Of a stretch of DNA of 58,132 nt, positions 25,977-35,746 are shown in pieces (positions within the stretch are counted from its first letter, which is position 1; every line of letters starts with the position of its first letter). The position numbers and the translations under genes were made by a program. Location of the stretch: NCBI GenBank assembly GCA_009694165.1, contig SHVP01000002.1, positions 1 to 58,132 of the forward strand, written 5' to 3'. Source of the DNA: Alphaproteobacteria bacterium (GTDB lineage: Bacteria; Pseudomonadota; Alphaproteobacteria; SHVP01). A model generated the notes under the pieces. The model saw nothing but the letters and a program-made list of their open reading frames with translations, did not search any database and was not told where the DNA came from.

Positions 25977-26098
25977 TGAGTCCTCCCAGGGATCAAGTAT
26001 TGCCTGGGAGATTAGGTGCGCCGGATGGAGCGGTCAAACCATCTGCGCGGCGCGCGCGCAATGCTATGCTCGCGGTCCAATCCGAGGGGAGAGCGGTG

Positions 26099-26605
26099 AT
26101 GGCAAAGGCCCGGGGGCGCAGTGCTCGCAGCGGGCGGCGCTCGCTGAAACGCGCGGCCGTCCGCCGGACCGGCCGGCCGGTCGTCGGGCCGGGCCGCGAC
26201 GGCAACGGCTATCGCGTCAAGTTGCGACCCGATATTTACGACGGTTTCAACATCGCCCTCGGCTATCGCGTCGGCGACCTCGTCTATTTGTCCGGCCAGG
26301 CTTCGCTCGACCTCAAGACGGGGGCGATCGTCGGCGTCGGTGACTTCGACCGACAGGTGAAACAGACCTTCGCCAGTCTCAAGACGGTGCTGAAGGCGGC
26401 CGGTTCGTCCATGCGCCAGATCGTCAAAGTGAACATCTACCTGACCGATATGGCGAATTTTCCCAAGATAGTCGCCGCGCGTGGCAAGTATTTCAAACAG
26501 CCCTGGCCCGCCGACACCATCGTCGAAGTGCAGGCCCTTGGCCTGCCCGAACTGATGATCGAAATTGAAGCGATCGCCCTGGTGGGCGGTAGACTGATCG
26601 ACTAG
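26099..26605 (+). CDS. RidA family protein with a basic N-terminal tail
   Basis: A 168-residue protein whose RidA domain (about residues 45-168) shows NIALGYRVGDLVYLSGQASLD, FDRQVKQTFASLKTVLKAAGSS, VKVNIYLTDM and LPELMIEIEAIALV. Residues 1-40 are an Arg/Lys-rich tail absent from typical RidA. ATG at 26099 follows GAGGGGAGAG. It lies 26 bases upstream of a TPP-dependent enzyme gene and is probably co-transcribed with it, so it may clear a reactive product of that enzyme. It is distinct from the RidA gene at 7298. Confidence 0.85.
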   Translation: MAKARGRSARSGRRSLKRAAVRRTGRPVVGPGRDGNGYRVKLRPDIYDGFNIALGYRVGDLVYLSGQASLDLKTGAIVGVGDFDRQVKQTFASLKTVLKAAGSSMRQIVKVNIYLTDMANFPKIVAARGKYFKQPWPADTIVEVQALGLPELMIEIEAIALVGGRLID

Positions 26606-26631
26606 CGCGACCGCTCCGTCGTTCCCCGAGA

Positions 26632-28464
26632 GTGCAGAAAAAGAAGACGGGCCGGCTGGCGAACAAGAAAAAGTGGGAGGCAACATTGGCACGCAAAGCA
26701 CGCAAGGATGGGTTCTGGTCGGCCGGCGCCACTCGCGGAGCGAACACACTCACCGGCGGCATGGTGATCAGTCGCACGCTGCAGAAATTCGGGATTAACT
26801 CGGTCTTTTCCCTGGCGGGCGCTTCGCACACGTTCCTGCTTGATGCCCTCGACCGCGACGGCTTCAAGATCGTATCGGGCCGCCACGAAACGGCGACGGT
26901 GGCGCAGGCGGATGGCTTTGCGCGCGTCACCGGCAAACTCGGCGTGGCCCTGATCATTTCCGACCAGGGGATGCCCAACGCGGTGTCGGGGATCTTGACC
27001 GCCTACGAGGCCTGTTCGCCGGTCCTGGTCATCGTCGCGCGTCTGCCGACGTCGTGGATCGAGCCGGAAGCGCAGACCGATCACGACGCGTTGGCGCTGG
27101 TCCGACCGATCACCAAGTGGGCGCGCACGGTTCATTCGGGCGAGCGCCTGCGCGAATATGTCGAAGTGGCCGCGCGCCACGCCTTGTCAGGGCGGCCCGG
27201 CCCGGTCGTGCTGCAGGTCCCGCAAGAATTGCTGGCGGCGGCGGTCGAGGCGGCGCAGGAACTCGATGCACCGCTTACCGAGACGCCGAAGGCCGAAGCG
27301 CCGGTCGATGCCGTCGAAGCGGCGGCCGAGCTGCTGATCAAGGCGAAACGGCCGCTGATCATTGCCGGCGGCGGCGCGACGGCGTCGGGTGCTGGTGCCG
27401 CATTGCGCACGCTGGCGGAGGCCTTCGGCATCCCTGTTTTCGGCAACGCACTCGGCCGCGGTTTGGTGCCGGAGGATGACGAGCTCGGCTGGTCGTGGCC
27501 GCTGGCCCAACCGGCCGCCAAGGAGGCCGATGTCGTGCTGTGGGCCGGCGCACGGATGACCCAGCGACTCGGCTACGGCTTGGCGCCGCGCTTCGCCGCC
27601 AACGCCAAGTTCATTCAAATCGACGTTCTCGCCGAGGAAATCGGGCGCAACCGTGCCGTCGACGTGCCGATCGTCGCCGACGCCGCCAAGGCGGTCGCGG
27701 CGATTACCGCCGAACTCAAACGCCGCCAGGCCAAGGAAAAAGCGCCGCCGACCTGGGTCAAGACGGCGGTCAGGCCGCGGCTCGATTTCATCGACACGAT
27801 CGGCCTCGGCGACAAAGGGCCGATTCATCCCTATCGGCTGGCACGCGAGTTGATGAAGCGCCTGCCCAAGAATGCGATCTATGTAGGCGACGGGGCCGAC
27901 ATCCAGAACTGGATGCACGGCATTCTCCGTATCCGTTCCGAGCGCGGCTTCATGGATCATTATCCGCTCGGGTCGATGGGCATCGGTACGCCGCTTGCCA
28001 TCGGTGCCGCCGCCGGCGCCCGCGAACTGGCCCGGACGATGCGGACGACGCCCCGCCCGGTCATCCACGTGACCGGAGATGGGGCTTTTGGCTTCTATCC
28101 GAGCGAGTACAACAGCGCCATTCTGGCCGGCGTCAAGATCACGACGTTCATTTCCAACGACGGCGCCTGGGGTACGGAGAAGCACGGCCAACTGCAGGCG
28201 ATCAAACGTCCGGTCAACACCGAATTCGGCGACGTGCGCTACGACTTGATCGGCAAGGCCTTTGGCTGCCATGCCGAACGGGTGACCGAGCCCAAGCAGG
28301 TGGGGCCGGCGATGGATCGCGCGTTGAAGTCGGACAAGGCGGCGGTCGTCGATGTCGTGACCGATCCAATGGCGGGGAAGCTGCGCAAGGAAGATCCGCG
28401 CGTGCTCACCATCGCCTTTTCGGATCTGGTGACCAGTCGCCGCTCGCAATATACCGTCGCCTGA
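26632..28464 (+). CDS. Thiamine-pyrophosphate-dependent enzyme (acetolactate synthase-like family)
   Basis: A 610-residue three-domain TPP enzyme. The N-terminal PYR domain has the cofactor-activating Glu in GRHETATVAQADGFAR (near residue 86). The central domain contains KRPLIIAGGGA. The C-terminal PP domain has GDGAFGFYPSEYNSAI (near 482) and ISNDGAWGTEKHGQ with the metal-ligand Asn near 509. No FAD-domain signature is clear, and the reaction (acetolactate synthase, 2-oxoacid decarboxylase, oxalyl-CoA decarboxylase or sulfo-type lyase) cannot be told. GTG at 26632 is the longest start; TTG at 26686, with GGGAGG five bases before it, is the better-supported alternative. Confidence 0.85.
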   Translation: MQKKKTGRLANKKKWEATLARKARKDGFWSAGATRGANTLTGGMVISRTLQKFGINSVFSLAGASHTFLLDALDRDGFKIVSGRHETATVAQADGFARVTGKLGVALIISDQGMPNAVSGILTAYEACSPVLVIVARLPTSWIEPEAQTDHDALALVRPITKWARTVHSGERLREYVEVAARHALSGRPGPVVLQVPQELLAAAVEAAQELDAPLTETPKAEAPVDAVEAAAELLIKAKRPLIIAGGGATASGAGAALRTLAEAFGIPVFGNALGRGLVPEDDELGWSWPLAQPAAKEADVVLWAGARMTQRLGYGLAPRFAANAKFIQIDVLAEEIGRNRAVDVPIVADAAKAVAAITAELKRRQAKEKAPPTWVKTAVRPRLDFIDTIGLGDKGPIHPYRLARELMKRLPKNAIYVGDGADIQNWMHGILRIRSERGFMDHYPLGSMGIGTPLAIGAAAGARELARTMRTTPRPVIHVTGDGAFGFYPSEYNSAILAGVKITTFISNDGAWGTEKHGQLQAIKRPVNTEFGDVRYDLIGKAFGCHAERVTEPKQVGPAMDRALKSDKAAVVDVVTDPMAGKLRKEDPRVLTIAFSDLVTSRRSQYTVA

Positions 28465-28499
28465 TCAGCGGTCCGGCCGCGGCCAGATGCCGGCGGCGC

Positions 28500-29366
28500 T
28501 CAGCCAAAGGCGTTTAGCGGTATCTTCAGGTAGGACACGCCGTTGGATTCCGCCGGCGGCAGGCGACCGCCGTTCATATTCACCTGGACCGCCGGCAACA
28601 ACAGCGCCGGCACCGCAAGTTTCTTGTCGCGCTCGGTACGCATCGCGACGTACTGGTCTTCGCTGGCGCCCTCTTTCACGTGGATATTGCCTGCCTTTTC
28701 GTCCGCTACCGTGGTTTGCCATTGATACGGGCGGCCGTTGGGGCCGTAGTCGTGACACATGAACAGGCGGGTTGCGTCCGGCAGCGAGAGGATGCGGCGA
28801 ATCGAGCGATAGAGGTGTCGCGCATTGCCCCCCGGGAAATCGGCGCGCGCCGTGCCGTAATCCGGCATGAACAACGTGTCGCCGACGAACGCCGCATCGC
28901 CGACGACATAGGTGACGCAAGCCGGCGTGTGACCTGGCGTTTGCCACACCGTCCCGGTCAACGAGCCGATGTGAAAGGTCTCCTTGTCGGCAAACAGGTG
29001 GTCGAACTGACGCCCATCTGTGGCCAGCCAGTCGGGGAGATTGAATATCTTTTTGAAGGCACCCTGGACGACGCCGATCTGGTTGCCGATGCCGACGCGG
29101 CCGCCGATCCTCTCTTTCAGCAAAGGCGCCGACGTCAGGTGATCGGCATGCACGTGGCTTTCGAGGATCCAGTCGACGATCAACCCGTGGCTCTTGACGA
29201 AATCGCTGATGTGGTCGGCGGGACCGGTCGAGGTGCGGCCCGACTTCTGGTCATACCCCAAGACCGGGTCGATGATGGCGGCGTGGCGACCCGAGGGTTC
29301 GGCGACGACGTAGCTAATCGTGAAGGTGGCCTCGTCGAAAAATGAGGTGACAACCGGTCGATCCAT
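28500..29366 (-). CDS. Metallo-beta-lactamase-fold hydrolase, persulfide dioxygenase-like
   Basis: A 288-residue MBL-fold protein. The metal motif is HVHADH (residues 71-76); GHTPACVTYVVGDAAFVGDTLF supplies the next His and Asp; CHDYGPNGRPYQWQTTV supplies the last His. The overall layout (FNLPDWL, ADFPGGNARHLYRSI) is that of the ETHE1/Blh persulfide dioxygenases, which oxidise glutathione persulfide during sulfide detoxification. ATG 29366 with GGAGGAGCGC upstream is preferred over GTG 29378. No rhodanese or sulfide:quinone reductase gene is nearby. Confidence 0.85.
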   Translation of the reverse strand: MDRPVVTSFFDEATFTISYVVAEPSGRHAAIIDPVLGYDQKSGRTSTGPADHISDFVKSHGLIVDWILESHVHADHLTSAPLLKERIGGRVGIGNQIGVVQGAFKKIFNLPDWLATDGRQFDHLFADKETFHIGSLTGTVWQTPGHTPACVTYVVGDAAFVGDTLFMPDYGTARADFPGGNARHLYRSIRRILSLPDATRLFMCHDYGPNGRPYQWQTTVADEKAGNIHVKEGASEDQYVAMRTERDKKLAVPALLLPAVQVNMNGGRLPPAESNGVSYLKIPLNAFG

Positions 29367-29396
29367 GCGCTCCTCCACGCCAATACGGTGACAACC

Positions 29397-31702
29397 CTAG
29401 TCGGGCGGTGGCAGCAGAAGCAACCGCCCGCGTGTCGCGTCGTCGTCCACGATGGCGAAGGACTCGCCGTTGCGCCAGGCCTCGACCTGGTCGGCGAAGA
29501 ATCGACTGAGCGGATTGCCCGACTGACCGGGCGCGACGGCAAAGCGCGACCGCGTCAGATCGGCCAGGTCATAGACGGCGCGGTAGCTGGCGGCGTGGCC
29601 GTTGCGAAAATCGACGCCATGGCCACCGCGCTTGAGCGTGAACGAGCCGCCGTCGGTGGGACGCTCGAGACCGAGCCGGCGGCCGAGGCCGGGAACGAGG
29701 GCGAGCGGGCTGAGGAAGCGCGAGCGGTGCGCTGCGCCCCATTGCCAGCGATCGGCGGCCGGGGCGAACGAAACTGTAAGACGTTCGACCGCCGTCACCA
29801 GCGCCGCCTCGACGATCTCGTTGCAGGTTTCGACGCTGGCGGTGCGGCGATCGTCGCACCACTGCGGCGCCTAGGTCAGCACCCGGCGGACGCTGTCCGG
29901 GCGTTCGCCGGCGAATGAGGCGAACAGGTCGCCCAGGTTGTCGGCGACGAGGCGCTCGTTGAGCGCCATCAACCAGGCGCTGAAAATCAGCGGCTCCGGC
30001 CGTTCCCGGTCCATGTGGCGGTTCCACCGGCCGAGCGCGGTGTAGGCGTCGCTCGCCGGACCGGGCAGTTTTGAGGCCCGCACCAGCGGCAGCAACATCG
30101 GCAGCAGCGCATCGACCACCGTGGAGTAGGTGTCGTTCTGCCAGCGCACCGGGGTGTCGACATCGAGGGCCGCACCACCACCGAGCAGCGCCCGCAACCG
30201 TTCGGCGCGATAAGCCGGTTCCCAGTCGGCGGAGATGAAGTGCGGGTAATCGCGATCGACGATCCGATTGTTGGCGTCGAACGGCAAGAAGCCGATCCAG
30301 TCGCCGGCCCCGCTCGCGCCGTCGGTGGGGGAGAGCCCACGGCCGGCCCGGCGCACGGGCACGCGCCCGGCGGCGACAAAGCCGATGTTGCCCTCCCGAT
30401 CGGCGTAGAGAACATTCTGCATGGGTGCACCGTAAAGGCGCAGCGCCTCGCGGAAGGAGGCCGCATCGCCGGCCCGGTGCATCCGGTAGAGCGCCTCCGG
30501 CGTGGTATCGCCGGGATCGAGCGCGACGGCCCGCAGTGCCACCGCCCGGCCCGCGCCGGCCACACGCTGCGCTTGATCGAACACGTCAGAGATGATGAGC
30601 CGTGGCGGCTGGTCCGGACCCGGAGAGTTTCGTCGGCGCCAAAGCGCACCCGGATTCGTTCGCTCCGCTCGCCAAGTTTCTCGCTACCCTCTGGTGCCTG
30701 ATAGGCCTCCTCGTCGAGGAGGGTCTCGATGAACAGGTCCGAGAGGTCGCCGTAGGTCGCGGTCAAGCTCCACGCCAATTTTCCGTTGTGGCCGAGGAGG
30801 TAGAGCGGCAGGCCCGGAATGGTCGCGCCCGTCAGCGTCAGCGTCGGGGTGTCGATGCGGGCGAGATACCAGATGCCGGGCGCCGTCAGTCCCAGGTGTG
30901 GGTCGTTGGCGACAATCGCGCCGCTGGTGGTGCTGCGGCTGGGGGAGATCGCCCAGGCATTCGACGCCCGCCGCGGTGTGGCCCAGGTGGGGAGGGCGGC
31001 CAACAGGGCCGCGGCTTCGAACGGTGCCGCCGATAGCAGAGCGGGCGCGTTGGGATCCGCGGGCGAGAGGACCTCCAGCACGTCCGGTCCGACCCGCTCG
31101 ATCACGGCGGCACGCCGTAATTCGTCGAACCAGTTGCCGCCCAGCATCAGGGCGAGCAACTTGCCGAGCACCAAGGAATCGGCCGGTTGCCAAGGTTCGG
31201 ATCGGTAGGCAAGCAGGGTGAATTCGGGCGGCCAGGCGCCGCGGTGGCTGCCGAGAAAGGCGTTGACGCCCGCGGCGTAGGCGGCGATCGCTGCCCGCAG
31301 CGCCGGCGGCGCTTGCGCCGCCTGCGCCGCCTGCTGCTCAGCGAGGCGCTAGACGCCGAACGTCCGCATGAGGCGATCGATTGGCAAACCCGGTCTCCCC
31401 ACCACCTCGGCAACGCGTCCCGCCCCGATGCGTCGGTACAGATCTATCTGCCACAAACGATCCTGGGCGTGGGCATAGCCGAGGGCGAAATAGGCATCGG
31501 TCTCGCTATCGGCGCGAATGTGCGTCACGCCATGGGCATCGCGACGCAGCTCGGTCGGGTGCCGCAGGCCGACGGCGGTCGCCGTGCCGTTCCATGTCGG
31601 CAGTGAAGTCGTCAGCCAGGCGATGACCACGCCGGCGGCCAGCAGCAGCCCAGCCGCCAGGACCAGCGGCGCTGCCACCATCCACATCAACGCTCGACGC
31701 AT
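29397..31702 (-). pseudogene. Penicillin acylase family protein, broken by two TAG codons and one frameshift
   Basis: The original gene can be followed over about 769 codons from ATG 31702. A membrane/signal segment is followed by GVTHIRADSETDAYFALGYAHAQDRLWQ, TAG at 31349-31351, then AYAAGVNAFL. The Ntn-hydrolase site SNAWA follows, with ANDPHLGLTAPGIWY and LPLYLLGHNGKLAWSLT. Near 30600 (SRHG) a one-base loss shifts the frame; it resumes SDVFDQAQRV and runs to TAG at 29871-29873, then APQWCDD to GQSGNPLSRFFADQVEAW. In a working enzyme the precursor self-cleaves to expose the N-terminal Ser of the beta chain. As sequenced no intact chain can form. Confidence 0.85.
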
Positions 31703-31783
31703 GCGACCCTACGGTTTGCCGTGTTCGACGGAGGAATGCTACATCCCTGGGCTGATCGCTCCTCCCATCGACAGTCCCATACC

Positions 31784-32344
31784 GTGAAGGTAACCCAAAC
31801 CGAACTGCCGGGCGTGCTGATCGTCGAACCGACGGTGTTCGGCGACTCGCGCGGGTTTTTTCTCGAGAGCTACCGCGACCGGAGCTATGCCGAGGCGGGT
31901 ATCGCCGACCGCTTCGTTCAGGACAATGTGTCGATGTCGATGAAAGGTGTTGTCCGCGGCCTGCACTATCAGTTCCCTCGCGGCCAGGCCAAGCTCATCC
32001 AAGTGCTGACCGGTGCGGTATTCGACGTCGTCGTCGACGTGCGCAGCGGCTCGCCCACGATTGGACGCTGGCTAGCGACCACGCTGTCGGGTGAGAACAA
32101 GCGCCAGATCTACGTGCCGCCGGGGTTTGCCCACGGCTTCTGCGTACTCTTCGACAACACGCTGTTTCACTACAAGGTCAGCGACTACTACCTGCCCGAG
32201 GACGAAGTGGAGATCGCCTGGAATGATCCCGACATTGGCATCGCTTGGCCGGTGGCAGACCCGGTCTTGTCCGACAAGGATCGCATGGCCCCGCGCCTGC
32301 GCGCGATTGCCGCCCACCGGCTACCGCCTTACGACGGGCGATGA
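31784..32344 (+). CDS. rfbC: dTDP-4-dehydrorhamnose 3,5-epimerase
   Basis: A 186-residue RmlC. Characteristic segments are GFFLESYRDRSY, QDNVSMSMKGVVRGLHYQ with the catalytic histidine, VFDVVVDVRSGSPTIGRW and the YVPPGFAHGF cupin strand. It epimerises dTDP-4-keto-6-deoxyglucose on the way to dTDP-L-rhamnose for surface polysaccharide. The frame is open upstream, but GTG 31784 gives the normal N-terminus. Its stop overlaps the rfbD start. rfbA and rfbB are not in the window. Confidence 0.93.
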   Translation: MKVTQTELPGVLIVEPTVFGDSRGFFLESYRDRSYAEAGIADRFVQDNVSMSMKGVVRGLHYQFPRGQAKLIQVLTGAVFDVVVDVRSGSPTIGRWLATTLSGENKRQIYVPPGFAHGFCVLFDNTLFHYKVSDYYLPEDEVEIAWNDPDIGIAWPVADPVLSDKDRMAPRLRAIAAHRLPPYDGR

Positions 32345-33279
32345 ACGAGCGGCCGATTCTGCTGTTAGGCGTCACCGGACAGGTGGGCCACGAGTTGCGC
32401 ATCCTGCTGGCGCGCTGGCGCGAGGTGTTGTGCCCGCCGAGCACGGTCGTGAACCTGCTGTGGCCGGATGAAATCCGCACCTACATCCGGGTCAGCCGGC
32501 CGTCGTTGATCGTCAACGCCGCCGCCTATACAGCGGTCGACGCCGCCGAAGATAACGAGGAAGAGGCGGCAGTTCTCAATGCCGACGTGCCCCTGTTGCT
32601 GGCAGAAGAATGCGCCCAGCGGGGAATTGGTCTGATCCACTTCTCGACCGACTATGTGTTTAGCGGCCGCGGCGGCAGCGGCGCGATCTCGTCAGGCCGC
32701 GGGCGCCAGGCCTACCGCGAGACGGATCTGCCCGATCCCATCAACGTCTATGGCCGGACCAAGTTGCGCGGCGAGTCGTGGGTTCAGCAATCGGGCGCCG
32801 CACACCTCATCTTCCGCTGCTGTTGGATCTATTCGGCGATGGGCCGTAATTTCCTCCGCACCATGCAGCGATTGGCGCGGGAAAGGGGGCCGCTCAACGT
32901 AGTCGACGACCAAATCGGATCGCCGACCTGGGCGCGCGCCATTGCGCGCGCGGCGGATGAGGCGATCCGCCAGCTGCGCGCCGCCGAAGGGATCGAGGGA
33001 TTGGCCCAATTGGGTGGCATCTACCACCTGGCCGCCGCCGGCGAAACAAGCTGGTTTGGTTTTGCCCAGGCGATCATGGATCGCCTCAACCTGTGGGAAA
33101 AACAGTGGCCGGCCGACCAGCCTCGTCCGTCCGTCCACCCGATCGCGACGCGGGATTATCCGACCAAGGCGCTGCGACCCGCCCATTCCGTCCTCGAGAC
33201 CGCCGCGCTGACGAAGACATTCGGAATCACATTGGCGTCGTGGCAGGAGCAGCTCGACGCCTGCCTTGGCGCGGGTTGA
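32341..33279 (+). CDS. rfbD: dTDP-4-dehydrorhamnose reductase
   Basis: A 312-residue RmlD of the extended short-chain dehydrogenase family. The N-terminal NAD(P)H loop is GVTGQVGHEL, followed by NAAAYTAVDAAEDN and STDYVFSG. The catalytic Tyr-x-x-x-Lys is in INVYGRTKLRGE. The C-terminal substrate region includes GIYHLAAAGETSW and RPAHSVLET. It makes dTDP-L-rhamnose, the last step after RfbC. The ATG overlaps the rfbC stop. The gene ends one base before the convergent gene's stop. Confidence 0.93.
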   Translation: MNERPILLLGVTGQVGHELRILLARWREVLCPPSTVVNLLWPDEIRTYIRVSRPSLIVNAAAYTAVDAAEDNEEEAAVLNADVPLLLAEECAQRGIGLIHFSTDYVFSGRGGSGAISSGRGRQAYRETDLPDPINVYGRTKLRGESWVQQSGAAHLIFRCCWIYSAMGRNFLRTMQRLARERGPLNVVDDQIGSPTWARAIARAADEAIRQLRAAEGIEGLAQLGGIYHLAAAGETSWFGFAQAIMDRLNLWEKQWPADQPRPSVHPIATRDYPTKALRPAHSVLETAALTKTFGITLASWQEQLDACLGAG

Positions 33280-34058
33280 CTAACGAGCGGCGCCGTCCCG
33301 CTCGGAAAAAGCCTCCGAGAAGTCGCCGATGATGTCGAGAAGCTTCCCGGCGGCCGTTGCCTGCAAGGCGTCCAGCCGACGCCGCAGGGGCGGGCTGAGC
33401 GCCGCATCGCGGCGGCGCAGTCTGTCTGCGAACTCGGCCGCGAAGAGGTCCGCGCCGTTGACCAGTTCGAAATGCAAGTCGCCTTGCCACAGACCATCGT
33501 GGCAGAGCGAGGTGAGCGTTTGCGACGCCGCGCGCCGGTCGAGGTCGACGTCTAATACGCCCGAGTGACATCGGCCGGTCGTGACGGCCTTGAGATGGCC
33601 GCCGAGATCTTCGGTGACCGTCCAGTGCGTGCGTCGTACGCGCAGGGCGTGAGCGGGGCTGCCCGATTGGGGGCGCTAATTCCGGTGGGCGCCAGACGCC
33701 GGACCTCGCCTAGCAACGCGTAGGTCTGTCCCAAGGTCAACCTGCCGTCGGACCTTTCGGCGTGGGCCGCCTGAAAGTCGCGGATGGCCTTGCGATAGTT
33801 GCTGCGGTTCCGACCGTCGGGGAAGGCGAGGAAATAGCCAAGTGTGCGCAGGTGAAACTGCAGCGCGGCGCGTAGGTCGCCCGGGTCGACGTCGCCATAG
33901 TCGCGCTTGATCACGGTGAGCAGCGGGGTAGCAAGCTCCCGCGCCAGGGCCGTGCGATTGGGATCGTCCTCGGCCGCACTTGGCGGGATTGGGCCCGCCC
34001 AGGCCCCGAGGAGCAGACCGGAAAAAAGCCACAACTGGCGGCTGCGTCCCGTCATCAT
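33280..34058 (-). pseudogene. Secreted peptidoglycan-binding-like protein, frameshifted
   Basis: From ATG 34058 (AGAGG upstream) a signal peptide (LWLFSGLLLGAWAGPIPPSAA) leads to FHLRTLGYFLAFPDGRNRSNYRKAIRDFQAAH, similar to a PG_binding_1 three-helix domain (about residues 55-105). At the GGGGG run 33669-33673 (read as C5 on this strand) the frame is lost. The coherent continuation (RTHWTVTEDLGGHLKAV...LDVDLDRRAASQTLTSLCHDGLWQGD) is in another frame and ends at 33280. Restoring one base gives about 259 residues. The C-terminal part has no recognised family. It may be a sequence error. Confidence 0.6.
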
Positions 34059-34181
34059 GGTTACCTCTAAAATGCGTCTCAGTCGCAGCCTTACCCAAGC
34101 ATGGGCGAGGACACCGACCATTGCGATACCGCAATTCGCTTCGCCGCCGGCAGGCTAGTTTGATGCGCAAGGGAGGTGGAA

Positions 34182-34614
34182 ATGCGCCTTTCCCTAGCTC
34201 TGGTTCTTGCCGCCGCGTTGGCGGTTATTGCCTCCGCGGCGGTCGCCAATCCCGACCTCGTCGGCGGTTTTTCCGACGACGGGCCGCAGGGAACGGTCAG
34301 GGCCATGGTGACCCAGTCGGGGGGCCACCTACAGCATCCGCTATCCGGGATCCAGGAATCCGCAGTGGATTCCCATGGAGGCGGCGGGGCCGCCCGATCT
34401 CAAAATCGTCGAGCAGGAGTTGGCGGATATCGGGCTTACCTCGCGGGCGATGTACGGCCTGACGCGGGACGACGATTTCGAAATCGAGATCATCGCCGCC
34501 GTCACGCCCGAGCTTGTCGATCCGAAACGGCCGCAACGCGGGGCCACCCGTTTCGTCGTCTCGACGATGGAGTTGGGAACCTTCCTCATTTTCCGAGTCC
34601 CTTGTCTGCGGTGA
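34182..34614 (+). pseudogene. Small secreted protein, frameshifted in a G6 run
   Basis: ATG 34182, with GGGAGG upstream, opens a signal peptide (LSLALVLAAALAVIASAAVANP). At the six-G run 34319-34324 one extra base separates it from the rest (ATYSIRYPGSRNPQWIP, LKIVEQELADIGLTSRAMYGLTRDDDFEIEIIAAV, ending FRVPCLR at 34614). With five Gs the protein would be 143 residues. No family is recognised. It is divergent from the peptidoglycan-binding-like gene, and both genes are frameshifted. Confidence 0.55.
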
Positions 34615-34642
34615 GGTTTCGGGTTGGGATGGAGCCGCAATA

Positions 34643-35536
34643 TCAGACCGAAGGCGCGCCGGCCAGAGACGCTAGCGTTCCGGCGAAACGCGCCGCATCG
34701 CGCCGGGTCTTGGCCCAATTCAGCGTCAGGGCGTGCAGCGCCGTCTTGATGCCGTAGCGAAGGAGGTTCGCCGCGCCGAGGCGCCGCGCGGCTGCGCCGC
34801 CGCAATGCTTGCGCTCGAAATAGAGGCGCGACCAGGCCAGATGCCAATTCTTTAGCCAGATCGTCGCCCGACTGGGGGTCGACGCCGCGCCGCCCAGATG
34901 GCGGACGACCGCTGTCGGCACGTGGACAAGTTGGTAACCACGTTGGCGGACGTCCAGGCAAAGGTCGTCGTCCTCGTAGTAGAGAAAGATCGCCTCGTCG
35001 AAGGGCGGCGCGGCGAAGGCCGAGCGGCGGGCAAGCAGCGCCGCCCCCGACAGGAAGCCGACGCTGCAGTCACCCTCGGGCAGCAGGTCGTTTCTCTTGC
35101 GCATCGCCGGCGGCATGGCCTGCCGATGAACAAGATCGGCGTCATGACTGACGACGGGATGCGCCTGGCGGTCTTCGATTCGCGGACCAAAAAGGGCGGT
35201 TTGCGGATAGCGGTCGGCGGCCGCCACCAACGCGGCGATCGCCCCCGGCTGCAGCACGGCGTCGGGATTGAGGAAGAGCACGAACTCGCTCTTGGCGTTG
35301 CGGAAGCCCTGGTTGTTGGCGGGTCCGAACCCGCGATTGGCGCGATTGCGTTCGAGCACGGCCCTCGGCGCTACGCTGCCCACCCTTGCCGCGGTGTCGT
35401 CGGTGCTGGCGTTGTCGACGACAAGGACGCCGGCGGCGCCGGCCACCGAGCGCAAGCAGGCCTCGATGACGCTCCCGCTGTTGTACGTCACGGTGATCAC
35501 GGTCACGCGTTGCCATGTCGTCAGGTCGTCGCTCAT
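34643..35536 (-). CDS. Family 2 glycosyltransferase (rhamnosyltransferase-like)
   Basis: A 297-residue GT2 enzyme. The nucleotide-sugar fold starts VTVITVTYNSGSVIEACL. It carries VDNASTDDT, NRGFGPANNQG and the DxD-like FLNPDAVL, then GAALLARRSAF and FFLYYEDDDLCLDVRQRGY-type acceptor-site residues. Such enzymes add rhamnose or related sugars to surface glycans, which fits the rfbC/rfbD pair 1.3 kb away. It is cytoplasmic and may be membrane associated. It does not belong to a visible operon and is divergent from the GST gene. Confidence 0.88.
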   Translation of the reverse strand: MSDDLTTWQRVTVITVTYNSGSVIEACLRSVAGAAGVLVVDNASTDDTAARVGSVAPRAVLERNRANRGFGPANNQGFRNAKSEFVLFLNPDAVLQPGAIAALVAAADRYPQTALFGPRIEDRQAHPVVSHDADLVHRQAMPPAMRKRNDLLPEGDCSVGFLSGAALLARRSAFAAPPFDEAIFLYYEDDDLCLDVRQRGYQLVHVPTAVVRHLGGAASTPSRATIWLKNWHLAWSRLYFERKHCGGAAARRLGAANLLRYGIKTALHALTLNWAKTRRDAARFAGTLASLAGAPSV

Positions 35537-35746
35537 CGGCCATCAAGGATCCAAGGGTGACCGTTTGGCCAAGCCGATCGGGTGGCCGCCGGGGTCGGTG
35601 CAGCATAGGAGCGGCAGACCGGGTGTCGGAAGCAGGATCGTCAAGCGGTCGAGCGCCGGCCGGCCCACGAAAAGATTCGCCTCCGGCGGTTGCGCCGGTC
35701 TAGCCTTTGCGGCTGCACGATTGTCCGCGCGATTTGGAGGATGCCC

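Noticed and set aside
23955..25979. 674-codon plus-strand frame opposite the ABC binding protein
   Set aside because: Apart from a few codons it is the reverse reading of a clear SBP_bac_5 gene; no family motifs.
26602..28449. Antisense frames opposite the TPP enzyme
   Set aside because: Asp/His/Arg-rich shadows without homology or ribosome binding site.
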